Origin: Fasciolopsis buskii | Lineage: Eukaryota > Platyhelminthes > Trematoda > Plagiorchiida > Fasciolidae | Assembly: GCA_008360955.1 (NCBI GenBank) | Contig: LUCM01000599.1 | Location: 16,844 to 80,843, forward strand | Direction of reading: 5' to 3' | Length of the DNA: 64,000 nt | The notes under the pieces: model-generated | What the model was told of the DNA's origin: nothing | Databases searched by the model: none | What the model saw: only the letters and a program-made list of their open reading frames with translations | Shown here: positions 43,801 through 55,800 of the stretch, in pieces | How positions within the stretch are numbered: the stretch's first letter is position 1 | Layout: every line of letters starts with the position of its first letter | Position numbers and translations under genes: made by a program

Positions 43801-46800
43801 AGTCTAACCGTGCAAATGCACTCGTTTTCAATCATTTTTATTTGAAGGAAAATGACAAGACGATTCCCACTGTTTACGTTCCGCTACCATCACCTTTGGC
43901 GTCTCCAGCCAACTGGTTTGAGGAATGTTCCGGTCGCCAACCACGGAAAATCGAGGCACCTAATTTACCTACGTTCGTTGTACGTATTCTCATTACACGC
44001 CACGACGGCGTCTGCTGATCACCATATGACTTCTGCCATTTCGTGGAAGGAACGAAAACTAGGGCACCCCACGGTACGCGTGTTCACCATAGGCAACAAG
44101 TGACCCAACTAACGATGTCTACTCAACTTGCTATGCCCAATGCTCGATTCCTAACCTGCACATTGTTCACTTGGTCACTCCATTCACTCCTAGCGATGGT
44201 AACCTGGAACAATAAGACAAATCAATACACCTTCATCTTTGTCAAAAAATTCAATAAAATCGAACAGCTGAATGCATACCTCAATGTAACCTGCGAACCA
44301 CCACATGACGTGGGCGAGAAATTCGGTCGCAACAAGGTTAAGGATCCAGAGAGTACACTTTTGGTTAACGCCAAAACATCAAACTTCATCCATCAACTTT
44401 ACTCGTCTATTTGCTGACGATGATTTACAATATATTGGAAGAAATTACAACACTGACTACTGATCACTTGAGAATGAGAAGGGCAAACTGATCAGCACCG
44501 GTAGCGTGGATTGCGCGCGCAGTTTCGGAGTGGGATGTATGTAATTTTCTATGTGACTCCTAATAATAAAAGTTAGGAATCATCAATCACCCATTCAATA
44601 AATGGTAATTATGAATTATTATGCAGCATCAACATTAAACTCTTGGTTACGAAACCGCAGAATTATTGTGTAAGGTACCATCTTTGCTGGAATTCACCAA
44701 CTACGCGTATCCATGTTACCTGGACTGGGAGGGGAATCCGACGCAAATGACCGCATCTTTGCTTCAACAGGAGCCAGTTCGAGGAAAGATCTGACATCAC
44801 GTAGTGATCATTCTCCAGATCGTTCGTTCTGAGCATGCTGTTTCGGGAGTTTGCACACAACAAGGCCGTGAGTGTCTGTAGAATGGAGATGCGGTTAGGA
44901 ACGAGATGGTAAAAACACGATGAGTCTCAGAAACCGGTGCAATCTTTGCACGGGCTCAGGCATTTTCTATGGCACTGACTTCATCGTAACTCGATAAGGA
45001 CCCCAAGAAAATCAGGGCTTGTGACGCCAAAAGGCTTGGATGAGTTGATAGAAATGCCATGTATAGACAAGGACCGAAAACTTTCGTCCAGATATTGAAG
45101 CTGCTCGGTCTCAGTTGCAATGGCAACAAAGATATCGTTCAGATATGCAAACACAAAACCGAAGCTTCTAAAATATTCAGCAATGAGGTGATGGAAGGCT
45201 TGAACGTCGTTTTTCAGTTCAAATAGCAAGCGAACAAATCCATTAAGAACAAAAAGAAGAATGACGGTTTTGGGGATATCCTCTGGTGCAGCCAAAACCT
45301 CGCAATAGGCTTTCATCAAATCACTTTTGGATAAAAACACCGGCCAAACCAGGAAAAAGTTATGAACATAAGGGATTGTGTAAAGATCGGGATTTGTGGC
45401 GCTGCGCAGGGCGCGATAGTCGCCATAACCCTCCAGTCTTCGGAAGCTTATTTAGGAACCATGTGGAATGCAGAAACCCGAGGATTGCTTACAAGGTCTT
45501 GATTGTCCTTAGCTTCTCCGGAATAAGTTGCCTGGAGCGCGTAAACTTGGGCTGCCCTTCAGTCATAATTTGATCCATGATCTCATGATTAGCCTCGGAG
45601 ATCGCATCTAAATTTGAGTGCGCAATAAATATGTACCGGTAATAATTACAAACAAGCCTGCGTAAACAGCCAAAAACAGAGATGTTGTACGCTTTCTCCA
45701 GAATAAGTTGAATATTGAAGTTGTATCAGGAATCATTTGAAACTCACATTCAGTCTCCTGCTACTGAATGCTAGCGACGTCGATCAATGAACTAGAACGC
45801 AATTCCTCGTTCTTCGAATATCTTCCTGGAATATTGGTGATTTTGATTTGTGTACTTTGAAACAGATGCTGCGCAAAATAACGAAAGATTACACTGGTCG
45901 GAGAGTGGAATTTTACTTGTTTTTCTCAGCTGAAATAGGTTATTATTTCACGGAGAAAATCTGGTGTGTACGAGGTTTTGAAGATTGTTCTCGACATTCT
46001 GGTTGTAATGAATTTAGCACTCGTCGAGGTTGCATTATCAGCGCGCATGTGCAGTTGGAGGTGGTCATTTGTGTTCGTAAATTTGACGTGCATGGGACCA
46101 GAGGTTCTCCAACAGGGTGACGGGTTGCAAGCGTTCCGATCTGAAATGTGAAAAAGTGAAAAAAAAAACTCGCGAACCGAACCCCTGTAAGCTTATCAGC
46201 CAACATCAACAGCTATACGGTCAGATTCAAGATGGCGGAGTACTACCAACCTGTTGCATGATTGTCCCATTAGCTTTGGCCTTGAACTGGAAATTAGAGG
46301 TTCGTTTTCCCGCTTGACATTTACTGCTGTGACCTTGGAATAAGGACGATAGTATTTCTGCTCGAGAAGCTTGATCCCATTCTGCGATTCAGATCCCAAC
46401 AACATTTTTCAGTGCGAGGACTTAAGACTGTCTGCTGTGTGGGTATATGATTTGCTTTTCTCTACTTCATTTCCGGTTTTCTCAGTTATTTGAATCATTC
46501 ATTCTACATCCGACTGTACACGCAATCTCAAACGCCAAACACAGTCACCAGGTCGTCACGGCAACCAACAACCTGAGAAACCAACACCACAAATGTTCAA
46601 ATGTGCTACAAACTGCCGTGATCTTAGATTGTGCAATACGCCAAGAGCTGGGTTTGAAGTCATTTATTCATTTCCGAATAAAAAGGGGAATAAATTACGG
46701 GGAAACCTAATTATTATATCTTGATTCATTTAATTTCCTTCTGCTTTGTCTGCATAACTTTTCGTTCCAATAAATGTTGCTTTTTGCAGACTGAAAGAAT

Positions 46801-49800
46801 CGACTAACCGGGAGATACAAAGTGAGTAGTTTGCCAGTTTAAAACGAAATTTGATTAGCTTTTATGCTTTCTTTGCCAGTGTTTATGTTCATATGTGTAC
46901 GTGGGTGAGTGAGTGCATGTGAGCGTGGGTACGCCGTCTTATTCACTTTCCGTCAAACTGCCTCATATCTTGCGTGAGTAACCAATCATGACCATCATAA
47001 TTCGCCTGACCGAATGCCGTGGGGATATTGTCAATCCCAGTGGGAACACATTCGGACGAATGAAAGGAACAATAAAAAAATATTCTCAGCTTCCAGACTA
47101 CCGGCTGAACGTTGCACTAATCCTTCTTCTGTAGTAATCGGTTTCTCTTAGGTTTGTGTGCGCCGGGAAAAAATGTGAGCAAATGGAAATGAACGGGTCA
47201 GAACGAAAGTTAGAGTTAATGCAGACAATGCGTACAGTTTGAAAACAAATGATTCAATGCCAATTCGCAAAACTCGAGCATATGTGAAAAATTAAAAAAT
47301 TACAACTTTCACCGTTGCACTATTGTACCAAAATCTTTTTAATCCAACAGTGCAAAAGCTGCTTTTATTACGTATCTCCAACTTCTGTCATCAGCAGTAG
47401 GTTTCGTTAACAATTGGAAGGAAGAAATTTCCCGGAAGTACACGATCGGTTTCGCGGCTATTGTTGCTCTTCAAGCATGCGTGCCAAGAACTCTTGCGTC
47501 CGGCCAGCACTATACTTGTACACTCCTTTGTTAAAGTTCAAATGCTCCCCCACTGCCTACTAAACAAGATATCGTAGAAGTAAGGGGATGGTTGGACCAG
47601 AGAACATGGCGAATGACCAATACCGCGAAAACGATCATTTGCCTCTAGGACAACTCTGTTCTTCCACCGGTATACGCAACATACTACAGACAATTAAATC
47701 CCACAGTTTCAGACCTTGTGTCCGGTTACTGAAGGTTAGTTTTGACCAACAGACAAAAAAAGCTCAGACAAATCACCGCGTGATTCCTTTTATCGGTTCG
47801 CCATCCATGCAAGCTCCTAGCGATCCAGTTGGGATTCAGGTGCCATCTTCAACTTTTATTCACAATGACAGAAACCCAATATATCCTACACACGATCGCT
47901 TTTTATCCATGGCAGCTAGCAAAGTGACCTTGGATCCAACCTGTTCATTGCTGTACTGGATGCCCCCTCATCCGCTTTCTGGGGTTGCATTAGGTACCGT
48001 GCAATATGATGACGCGTAGCCAAAACCGGTCCAAATTATAAGAGCTGCTGGTAAATCATACCTTATCAGTCCTCATTCACTCACTCATATTCCAAACCAG
48101 AGCCCGGAAAAACTGCCTCCATTAGGGCTTTTTTCACTTACCACATTGTTTATCGTACCGAAACCTTTCTAGTACCCACCTGAAGTTACAATTGAATCGT
48201 CTATCTATTCTCTCAAAGCGATTTCCACAAATACCACAATAATAAGTATTTTGGATCACGAGATGTATTCACCAGATAGGTAAGAAAATATCAATTATCA
48301 AGTTCCACTGGAAAATGACGAAAGGCGAGACGGCTTTTTTGTCTGTTTACATCGATTTTCAAGATAGAGCTCTGTTCTCGACGGGAAAACTGATCAATAC
48401 TCCTCGATATTTCCTGTTGAACCTATGCAATATATATTCAACAAGCAAATGAGAATCCGAATGTCATTTCATCCTAAACCATAGATAACAGACAAATGCA
48501 TCACACGCACTTTCATTGTGCTGTGTATTACTATGTTGTCGTTTGCTGGTGCCCCCGTTTTGTTCTCGTCGTCGTCACTGTTGTTACTGTTCCAGTTGTT
48601 TCTTGGTTTTTTCTTAAGATTGCAAATTCACATAAATCCACACGCATACATGAGTCACAACCGGCATGGAGGTGATCACGCCTATCTTGTCTCTCAAGTG
48701 GCACACCCCATACTTATTGTTATTGTAGCAGGTCGATAACCCTCCCGGCTAAATGTTTGAAGTGACAAATTCTACCCTGGCTTTGACCAGTACGTACGCA
48801 AGTACAAGAAAATCAATCTTCTCAACGGATTTTCACTTTGATCTTTTCTTCAAGCAACGATTCATATTAGTGGGATTAAGCAGTTCGGGTATTGTTTTAA
48901 AGTAAATGCAAAATTCACCCTTGCGTTTCCTATAATCGATTTATGTTGATGGCAAAGGATAGAAGACTGCCGAAATTGGTGCATGGTTGGAGTTGCAAGG
49001 AGAATGTACCATTCACGGATCCGATGCAGAGGGAAGTGCGGACAATGAAAGCTTTCGCTTGATTAATTACGCACACCATGTCATCATCAATGAATCGGTA
49101 TAGAACAAAAGGCAAATTTTGAGCAATCATCCGAGTAAAACCTAGATATTCTTACATTTGTATAATTAAGTATTGATATATCCTTCACGGATTCACTTCG
49201 GTGATTCATTCATCTTTCACGCCTCTCTTTTTGGAGGTTATTTGTTTGGCCGCTCACTGGAAATTGAATCCACGACACAAGATAGAGATGAATTTTTTAT
49301 CACGTCCACATAGCACTAGTTATATCAACGTTTGCAATTCACTTTATGATACTGGAAAGGAAACTTTGTAGGTGAAATCAATTCAAGTGGCACTCACAAT
49401 AGCCTGTTTTGCATACAGATGGGTGGAGAAAGTGTCCCCGTAAGCACATGACTAGCGTCTTAGTTACTGCCGTTCGTCAGGTATGCGTGCCCGGCACTCT
49501 CCAGGTCAACCATCCCCATACTTGTGCACTCTTTTGTTAAATACTACTTAGAACGAAATGGTTTCGCACCTTGTGTCTTCTTTCTGAAGGTAAATCTTGC
49601 CTGGCTAACGAAAATCACCATGTGACTCGCAAATGGACTTATCATCCATTCACGCCGCTAAAGATTCAAATGAGACTATAATGACGAGTAGTATTCACTT
49701 TGTTGGGCCGTTGTGAATACTGACGATATAACTAGGCCCAAGTACGAAGAAGAAGATTTTGTTCCACCACTTAGGCATAATAGTTTTTAGTTACACTGCG

Positions 49801-52800
49801 AATTCCTCCATCAGTATTGCGAGGACGCCATCAGATCCCTGGACCGAATCATGCATTTGTAACTGGATGCCAGTTGGTTGCACAAATCCATTTGATCTTT
49901 TCAATCGCATTGCAGTTTTCATCCCTGTTGAATTGTCAACGGGAGTGTGCAATGTGACACGGGTAGCGAACTGCGGACAATCATGTTCCATGAGACGATT
50001 AGCTTTGGATCATTTTCATCAACAATGGCTGTCCCAAATATTATGTTTTATTGGTGATGTCATCATTCTCTAATCAGATACCAGAACGGACAATAAAGTT
50101 GGAAAGTATCACTAGATCTGCCGACCCACCGGTGCATCATTACCTGAACTCCTGCATCTCTGTGATCATCTCAACGACTCTGAATTGACTGATTCGGCAG
50201 TCACCATTATCGTCCATGCATGCATGTACCGATGAGATTCTGCTCTCTGGGCTTCTCTTTTAGATTATAATTGTTTCGTCATCGGTCGTTGTAATTTTGT
50301 TTGCAACGTGAAGGCCCAGCTGAACATCCGGAATCACATGGACTCAAGCAACTTGAGTTGCGATCATGACAAATTTTCCAATTCATTCAGAATCCTCATT
50401 TGTGTCCGTGTAATTATATGCACTTAAGTATACTTGCGTGTATTACGCGCGTATATACGAAGGTATGAATGCATGCATACATATGCATGTGTATGTATTT
50501 TTCGTGTCTATGCATGCATGAATGCATGTGGGTATGTATAGTAGTCCTTATTTTATTCCCATTCTGCTGGAAATCGTTCGTTTGGCGAAACAGGGTGCAC
50601 TTGATTGCTAGCAGCTCTCGTAACCTTGATTTCACGCCTTTTCTAGGCTGTGCGAAGCAGAAATCGCTAATACGCTTCCGCGTACATACCATGAGGATTG
50701 CAGTCACGGCAGTAGTGCCCGTGTTCCGAATCAGTGATCACTTTTTATACAACTCGGGTATTCAGTCTTCCAAACTGACAAAAACAAGCGCGTACGCATG
50801 CATTTGCGATCGCAAACGTTCCGAAGTTAGTGTCCAAACATAGCTGGTAATGATTACCTGCCTTGCTCAACTCAGTATCTCACTTGGTATGATGCGAGCC
50901 ATTCGTCTTTTATATTTAATTCCCTACACATCCTAATGACCATGTCTTGAAAGAAGACGGGGAACTCACTGATTTTAAAGTGAAAATGTGTGTTTGTTTG
51001 GTTATTTCAGTTACTTAACTTCATAAAGATTTTGTTTGAATACATATGCAAAATTCTGAGCACGAAGTTTTAATATTAAGACACTCCATGTTTCGAGAGC
51101 TACGCAAAAACACTTGAGGAACACTGCGGCATGGACATGGCCTTCAGAGTCGAAGGGATTAGGTAATTTCACCAATTGATGACGTTTTCACTTACCGCTT
51201 AGCAAAGGAGTTCTAGTTATAGACATAACTTGATTAGCATCCTGAAGAAGCTGATAAATGGAAACTACAAGACACGCATTCACCATAGATTTAACTACAA
51301 TTAATAGAAATTCAGCAAACGATTTGGCATCAGATTGTTCCCAGCGCTGGCAAACACACGGTAGTCGTTCAACTGTTCGCGTTACCAATCTTGGTCAAAT
51401 CACCGTCAAGCATCGCTACACTTTTTATTACCGAATTGGCATTACAAACCAGGCTTCGCTTCTTTCAGCTCTGAGATTTGTGAAAGATCACTTTAGGGGT
51501 TGCCCCATAGGATGCAGGGCAATGGATCCAACGGGCTGGAATTCTCGACAAATGTGAGAAAGGTGTTCTGCAGACAGGAGCACACAATGAACGAGAACAT
51601 AAAATTTTAGGGTCTTTGGGAAAGCAGTGAACTGCTGAAAATAGTCTAATAGCATTTTTATGACATTCCTGATGGATGGGTTTAATGGAAGGGTCATGCC
51701 CCGTAGCCGCTTGGCCGAGGAGATGAAGTCCGTAACCATGACCCTGAGACGTAGAGTGGTGCGGAACCACATTAATTCCTAACAGTTCAGGTGTGGTAAC
51801 GAGCCGACCAACAGTGTTTTGCCATCTACAACTGAAGTGACCGTCAGACCCGGGGATTCGAACCTATGACCTTTTATTTCTGAGAGAATGATGAACGCTT
51901 AATCCGTTGACTTGTCTGGCGGCCAGTATTTTTCAGTACTTCCTAATATCTCGCAGTAATAGAATATTTGATGTGAATTCCCAAATGACTCGTGATACAA
52001 TGTCAGCATCGAAGTTACTAATGAAAATCAAGGAAGCCTCGCACAACCAATCCATTCTTGTTAGGAATCATCAACAATGTATGTCTATCCCGCCGAAAGG
52101 TGATTTTTGAGTCCCAGTTGTTCCGAGTTCGCGTCCGAATTTTGGCGTGATGGATATGCAATTCTCAGGATTACAAGCAAGGGTGAAACAAATATACGGT
52201 CCTTCCGTAATTTTCAATGGCAAGTTGGATGGGGACACTGCAAAACGAATCGTTTTAAAATCCTTAATATACCAACCAACAAACGTAAGTGATACAGAAT
52301 GAATGCAAGACGGTCCCTAAGGATGATTAATTTTTGGATTAGTGTGTCCGCACTCGGATTATTTATTGTGAACACCGACAACACGGAGACACTCGGATAG
52401 ATTATTTGGGTAAAACAAACTCGTTTTCTGTTTATCTGTTGGATTGGTAAATCGAATGGGTCATAGATGAAAAAAGAATAATCTATGTCGCAATTTTTTT
52501 TGCTTTCCGGTTTTGGCACATTAGACGTGTAGCGGAGTTGCGAGTCTGGCAAACCCGGTTCTCGGTCTTAAACAAATACAAATTTATGTGAATATCCGGA
52601 CTGAATGACTTCAGAATTGTGTCGAAAAATCGATGTGCTATGTATTATTTTATTGTGAATGGTATGATGTTAATAACAGAGCGCTGTGCTAATAACGTCG
52701 CGTTATTAACATTAAATCATACACGAGAAAAATCATTTTTTCTTAGCCGATCACCGGTATCTGGAATCACTGTGGAATAAACTACTTCCATGACAACTGG

Positions 52801-55800
52801 TTCAAGCGGAAACACTGCTCGTTCAAAAGAAAAACCATGCCTCTACCGTAATTTCAATTAGAATTATGGGCATAAGGTTGTTACGTTTGGACATACTGGT
52901 CGTGAGTTCGAACCATTCCGTCGCTCGGCAATTCCCTTCAGTAAATAGCTTTTTGCGGTGCGCTTTTAGAAAGTTTTACATTTGTTGGGTAGTAAATACG
53001 GAAAAGTGCACATTATGGATCTCATTCAACCGGCCAATTAAGATTTCAGCTCAGTTCATTTTCTATAATCATGAACATTACACCAAAGTGTTGAGTTTGG
53101 GGTGCTGCCTCAGAGAACTATCTGGTCAAAAACAAAAGAAGGAACGAGGACCACTGAAATAATCAATTGAGGAACTACCTAGAAAAGGAAAGATTTCGAA
53201 AACATGAACCCCACTGGCCTCGGCTTTTAACCATACCAGGTATTATCTCGAAACCTTGCTTCAGATGATCTCGTGAACGTCAACCCGGTAGCCTACGTGG
53301 GATTACACAATCCACCCCACTGGTTAAGGATTTCGAACCTTTTTTCTATGTCGCCTGCTGATCACCTGGACCCAATCACCATTCATTAACTCGCAGAACT
53401 GCGTACGGCACGGCAATCGGTACATGATCCAAACAACGTAAGCTATTCAGGTTTAGGTCCTGTTATAAAGATGAAACCATCGTGAGTGTGATAACGGCCC
53501 TCTAACGCGAATTGCTTAAGCGATTATTCGATGACGAGAAACCAAAATTCTATGGTTTCATTCTGTGTATACTCGTCCACCTGTTCCTGTGGGGCAGCGT
53601 ACATTGGCCGTACATTCAGACGCCTATCCGAACGGGTTCGTGAACGCCCCCCGGCTTGGTTAAACACAGGAATGATTAAAAGTGCTGTGTTCACACTTGG
53701 TTGATTCCAACCACGTAGTGAATGTTGCTGAAGCGCTCAGAATAATCCACAAAGTCCGGAGTAAGTTATCAAAGCTGATGAAGTCCTGGGTTTTGTCTTC
53801 AACTGAGGCCGTATGCATTCGTCTCTACGATCCCCCGTTGTGTGCCCAAAAGTTCAGTTCGTGCAAACATTGAAGCTCGCCTGGCCCACTCGGCACCCCC
53901 GAAAACTTATCGAATCCCTTACAGACTCGGGTCACGAGTGTGAGTCACATCCCCCAACCTATAATTTCGACCACCACTCGTTTCACACACGCCAACAGTG
54001 GATTTATTTTGACTACTAGAACTGTAACCTGTCGTACCCCCTTTCATTAGCAATAAATCATGTTATGTATTGGCATGATTACGAATAACTGAAAACGAGT
54101 TTGTTCGTCACTGCGTTGTTTTTCGTAATGTGCTCTGTGGGATTATTCGGAAACCAAAATTTCACAGACCCGTTAACCAGTTTGGAATTCGGTCGCTAGA
54201 GCAGCCTGGTTGGCTGTTTTCCATTTGAAAGGAACAGTGCAGCTGGGCACAAATCTATGGGGATGCAATTCACATAGAATGGAAAATCCATTTGCGTCTA
54301 TCGAGTCCACGACATCTGGATTTCAAATAAGTGTGTGCGTTTCCCATTGGATGTAAAATATTTTACTTCATGTGTCGTGTAAAATGTTGGTGTAACATGC
54401 TTATTGGCTGTGCATCTTGAAAATTCTGATTTATGTGCGTGTGTTAAAATAAAAACTCGTTATATCTAATTTTTTCTGTACAGAATACACTTTGTTCTAC
54501 TTTTCAAGCCTTCAGTTCCATCGTGATCAACCATATAAATCGAAACATTACATCCTAATGGCTTTACTGTCACTTTCGTTTTGTACACCCACTAATCTTT
54601 CACCAAATTGCGCTGATTTTCGTCGCTATCTCGCAGCACGAATTGCTAGTGGAACACAAATCAAAAGATTATAATTAAGAACAGTTGCGGAGACACAAAA
54701 CCACTTTGAATGGGTAAAATCCACGGATTGTTGTATTTTTCCATCGTCGGCCCCAACTGGGTAATCTGACCCAATTTACCCGAGAAAGTTCAGTGATTAA
54801 AAGTTTCATATCTTTCGTCACGTCCATGGACTGGCCGCTTCGACCCATCCCCCAACCATTATCTGCCCCGGAGAATAGCGTATACTGTGAAAACAAGTCA
54901 TTGAGCATGCGTAATGCGTCCCATTCACCTTTACCCAGTGAACTACTATTGTCCTTTTGATCTGCTGCGCTTTGTGACAAAATTCCCAACCCATACCCTC
55001 AGAGTTGCCAACACAGTTCTCCCACCGTTACAATGTAAATTGGATGTTTAGCATATGAATGGATGTGGTACTGGCAACATAGATATTTCATGCTGGTAAC
55101 TGACAGTCGAACATTCTGTATACACGAGAACATTTTATCCGGTTAACGACCACTTGGTGAGATGTAGCTACCCCAATAACAGCTGATCTATTTCGCCAAG
55201 CTGCTCCTCTGAAAGAATATGTTGGTCCAACGATCAACATCACGGTGTTTCCATCTGAATGTAAGTGGTTCGAATCCACCCAACGGTGGCCATCTTCCTC
55301 AGTTGGCGACCCACTGTTGATTGCAGGTACCTTAATGAAAGTGATGTGCTTTTAGGCTTCATTAAAAATGTAAGTAAAATATAGAAAAACAAGGTTAACC
55401 GAAATATGATGAAGATTCATTCTACAACAAAGCTATCTACTTGGTCCTTCTAATTACCGAACAAACTGTGTACTTGACGTTCATTGCACGATTACTAAAA
55501 GCTCTAGAGGCACGCGTTTTCTCCAAATTGTGCCTTCGTTGGGACTTGTCTCAAAATTATGCTCACTTTGGTGGCGGATGGAAACCCGCACTTTCCCGGC
55601 TCGTTACCACACATGACCTGATGAGACCTTACTTGGTTCCGTAAGGGTCCCGGTTTCAGGACCATGGTAGCCGGTTCCCCGTTCCGTGTACAGGACCCTA
55701 GCGACTGTGGGTCGTGCCTCTTTCAATACACTTTATGCACTGTACATGTCATAAAAACTAACCCGGTAACTAGACTGACAGTCATCGGGTCACCCCAAAA

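Larger units (their letters stand above)
39323..46789 (+). other. FAK intron 8 (7,467 bp)
   Basis: The intron runs from GTACGA to TTTTTGCAG. It contains a degenerate ACAAT/AATAC-rich tract (40855-40965), one copy of the unclassified repeat C (41420-41590), a coding-like repeat (42265-42400), a 5'-truncated LINE tail (43613-43820, minus) and a Gypsy polymerase fragment (44660-45600, minus). A possible short alternative exon lies at 39397-39441. Elsewhere (39450-40850, 45700-46780) nothing was recognised. Confidence 0.55.

Noticed and set aside
44043..44417. Open frame of 124 codons
   Set aside because: No family similarity seen and no splice sites linking it in phase to FAK exons 8 and 9.
47588..48019. 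Open frame of 143 codons
   Set aside because: It begins inside interspersed repeat C, has no known domain, and does not join the FAK frame.
51258..51557. Open frame of 99 codons between exons 9 and 10
   Set aside because: Exons 9 and 10 already join in phase and match the family without it.
55608..55665. CCTGATGAG inside the SINE at 55.6 kb as a hammerhead ribozyme
   Set aside because: No GAAA box with a flanking stem II follows at the required distance.
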